Of a DNA stretch of 64,000 nt, positions 62,613 through 64,000 are shown one piece after another (within the stretch, counting starts at the first letter, position 1; each line of letters begins with the position of its first letter). Origin of the DNA: Brevibacillus porteri (lineage in GTDB: Bacteria; Bacillota; Bacilli; Brevibacillales; Brevibacillaceae); the NCBI RefSeq assembly GCF_003013475.1, contig NZ_PXZO01000032.1, positions 1-64,000 of the forward strand, given 5' to 3'. The notes beneath the pieces were generated by a model, which saw only the letters and a list, made by a program, of their open reading frames with translations, was not told the DNA's origin and ran no database searches. A program made the translations under genes and the position numbers.

Positions 62613-62801
62613 TTAAGACTTTGGTTTTTCAAAAATCAATTCGAAGTATTTGGCCATACCATCGCCCCCGATGCTTGGAGCAAAGATTTGCACCAAACGC
62701 CAGCCTTCCTTGGCTTGCTCGTGGACAACGGTCTGATAATCTTCTTTTGGTTGGCGTCGAAAAGAGGACAGCTCAACTCGGACGAATTTGTATTCAAACA
62801 T
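62613..62801 (-). CDS. DUF4177-type small protein
   Basis: 62 residues from ATG 62801, with GGGGGAAAG upstream. The pattern [13 protein letters not shown]...[22 protein letters not shown]...YFELIFEKP is typical of DUF4177, a small cytoplasmic alpha/beta domain of unknown function found in many Firmicutes. Confidence 0.82.
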   Translation of the reverse strand: MFEYKFVRVELSSFRRQPKEDYQTVVHEQAKEGWRLVQIFAPSIGGDGMAKYFELIFEKPKS

Positions 62802-62903
62802 GTTCTTTCCCCCCGCTTGTATCATCGTCTCTCTTTTTATACGCGCGATGAGCGGAAAGAGTTGCAAAAGAATGTGAATCATTTCGAATAAAGAAATAAG
62901 TGC

Positions 62904-63395
62904 TCATGACAATTGCTTGTCATTTTTTACACGCCTGACGAGATCGAGAGCCTGCTTGAACCCCAGCTCCTTGCCTAAAAAAACTTGTCCTTCGGCGGGG
63001 GTAGAAGCGCGGGCCTGGCTTAAGTTCTGAAGCTCGTGGTTCAAGAGATGCTCGACCAAATACAGCTGTACCTGACCCATTTCCCGTTCGCTTTTCCGAT
63101 CACGCTCCTTGAACTTAGCCCGCTGCTGACTTTCCTCCACGTACTTGTCGATATCATCCTCCAAAAAATGGGAGGCGTTGCAGATGATATGGCGGTAGTC
63201 ATCCGTCTTAGAGGGAATGGTACGGATGGTATGACCGAGATGGGCGAGGAGAAATTTGTTCAAGACGATTGCGTCTCGGGTGTAGTTGTTATGCAGCAGG
63301 GAGTATTCCCCCAAGAAAGACCCGCTTTCCTTATCATAACTGTGCAATAAAGTGTAAGAAGAGCAATATGTGCAGTACAACAAATAATCTCTCAT
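62904..63395 (-). CDS. Hypothetical protein with N-terminal CxxC
   Basis: 163 residues with no family I recognise. CTYC near residues 8-11 might bind metal, but no second Cys pair follows, apart from one Cys near residue 73. The middle (DIDKYVEESQQRAKFKERDRKSEREMGQVQLYLVEHLLNHEL) is strongly charged and helical, possibly a coiled coil. Codon use looks like its neighbours. Confidence 0.7.
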   Translation of the reverse strand: MRDYLLYCTYCSSYTLLHSYDKESGSFLGEYSLLHNNYTRDAIVLNKFLLAHLGHTIRTIPSKTDDYRHIICNASHFLEDDIDKYVEESQQRAKFKERDRKSEREMGQVQLYLVEHLLNHELQNLSQARASTPAEGQVFLGKELGFKQALDLVRRVKNDKQLS

Positions 63396-63481
63396 GGAAA
63401 TCCCTCCAGAAAAATAGCTCCATGACAGGAATTTTATTTATATGTATGAGAAAAAACGTGAGCTGGTGATACTTGCTTCTC

Positions 63482-63510
63482 TTGTTTTTGGCGTTTGGTT
63501 TGTGTATGCT
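63482..63510 (+). promoter_or_regulatory. Possible SigA promoter of ddl
   Basis: TTGTTT (63482-63487), 17 bases, TATGCT (63505-63510), about 110 bases before ddl. A GGAGAG/CTCTCC inverted repeat (about 63567-63595) lies in the leader, with no T-run. Confidence 0.4.
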
Positions 63511-63619
63511 AAATGACGGGCTCGGCCCGGTAAATAGAGCAGATGTTGGGCTTTTGCATAGCATAGGAGAGAGTAGAAACTGGGTAGACTCTCCGGTTTC
63601 ATACGGAGGGGAAAGGAGC

Positions 63620-64000
63620 ATGACACAGATGGGAAATCAAAAGATCCGACTGGGCATTATTTATGGAGGAAAATCCTCAGAGCACGAAGTTTCATTGCGT
63701 ACGGCCATGTCCATTATGCAGGCCGTGGATGCAAATAAATATGAGGTAACCCCTGTGTACGTTCAATTGGATGGCTCTTGGGTGACTGGAGAAACACTGG
63801 CAGGTCAACTGCCGGAGACGATCGAAGCGTTGCGCTTATCGGCAAAAACGCCAGCCATTACTGAGGCAACAGAGACAGGGAAAGAGCTGGCGGTTGCAAG
63901 CCAGCCAGGGCCGCTGTTTGCTATGAATGAGCAATTGGATGTTGTTTTCCCTGTGGTTCACGGACCATTTGGCGAAGATGGGACGATCCAGGGATTGTTG
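63620..64000 (+). CDS. ddl: D-alanine--D-alanine ligase, 5' part (runs off the window)
   Basis: The first 127 codons of an ATP-grasp ligase that makes D-Ala-D-Ala for peptidoglycan. The N-terminal motif GIIYGGKSSEHEVSLRTAMSI and the later VVFPVVHGPFGEDGTIQGLL are diagnostic of Ddl. AAAGGAG is one base before ATG 63620 and ten before ATG 63629, so the true start may be the second. The frame is open at 64000. Confidence 0.95.
   Translation, partial: MTQMGNQKIRLGIIYGGKSSEHEVSLRTAMSIMQAVDANKYEVTPVYVQLDGSWVTGETLAGQLPETIEALRLSAKTPAITEATETGKELAVASQPGPLFAMNEQLDVVFPVVHGPFGEDGTIQGLL

Noticed and set aside
63269-63469. 66-codon plus-strand ORF upstream of ddl
   Set aside because: It overlaps the reverse-strand hypothetical gene, has no ribosome site and shows random composition.

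Overview
The window looks like a low-GC Gram-positive, spore-forming Bacillales chromosome, most likely Brevibacillus or a close relative (inference). It carries the sporulation genes gpr and spoIIP, a CIRCE-controlled hrcA-grpE-dnaK-dnaJ operon, a T-box leader, strong purine-rich ribosome binding sites and frequent TTG/GTG starts. The gene order follows the Bacillus subtilis yqeG-yqeH-aroE-yhbY-nadD-yqeK-rsfS-yqeM / comER-comEA-comEC / holA-rpsT-gpr-spoIIP-yqxA / lepA-hemW-hrcA-grpE-dnaK-dnaJ-prmA-rsmE-mtaB-yqeW backbone, broken by several insertions.

Layout. 0-5 kb: a membrane-anchored protein of unknown role, a Bcp-type peroxiredoxin, DNA polymerase IV, then a reverse-strand TetR / MFS efflux / acetyltransferase unit. 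5-10.3 kb: a tightly packed housekeeping operon (YqeG, YqeH, shikimate dehydrogenase, YhbY, NadD, YqeK, RsfS, YqeM). 10.3-13.1 kb: T-box-regulated leuS. 13.1-19.4 kb: a rearranged competence region in which comER and comEA point left, asnB is inserted and comEC points right; comEB is absent. 19.4-25.4 kb: an ECF sigma/membrane-protein pair, a candidate small RNA, holA, rpsT, gpr, spoIIP and yqxA.

25.4-45 kb is an accessory block between yqxA and lepA, which are adjacent in B. subtilis. It holds a complete oligopeptide/dipeptide ABC importer, an alpha/beta hydrolase, an Xaa-Pro-type peptidase, and a cobalamin-riboswitch-controlled B12/corrinoid importer. These are followed by a seven-gene co-directional run: RidA, YheO-like PAS/HTH regulator, M19 dipeptidase, CocE/X-Pro hydrolase, rubredoxin-methyltransferase fusion, ECF sigma factor and its membrane partner. 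The theme is peptide uptake and breakdown plus envelope-stress-type signalling.

45-64 kb returns to the backbone: lepA, hemW, the heat-shock operon, prmA, rsmE, mtaB, a Nudix hydrolase, deoC, a CidA/LrgA-LrgB pair, a Na/Pi symporter-like protein, an RlmI-like methyltransferase, small proteins of unknown role and the start of ddl. Between lepA and hemW lies a ~1.5 kb insertion (isochorismatase-family gene plus a possible proline-rich ORF) bounded by a second, synonymously diverged copy of the lepA 3' end. I saw no tRNA, rRNA, CRISPR array, insertion sequence or phage gene.
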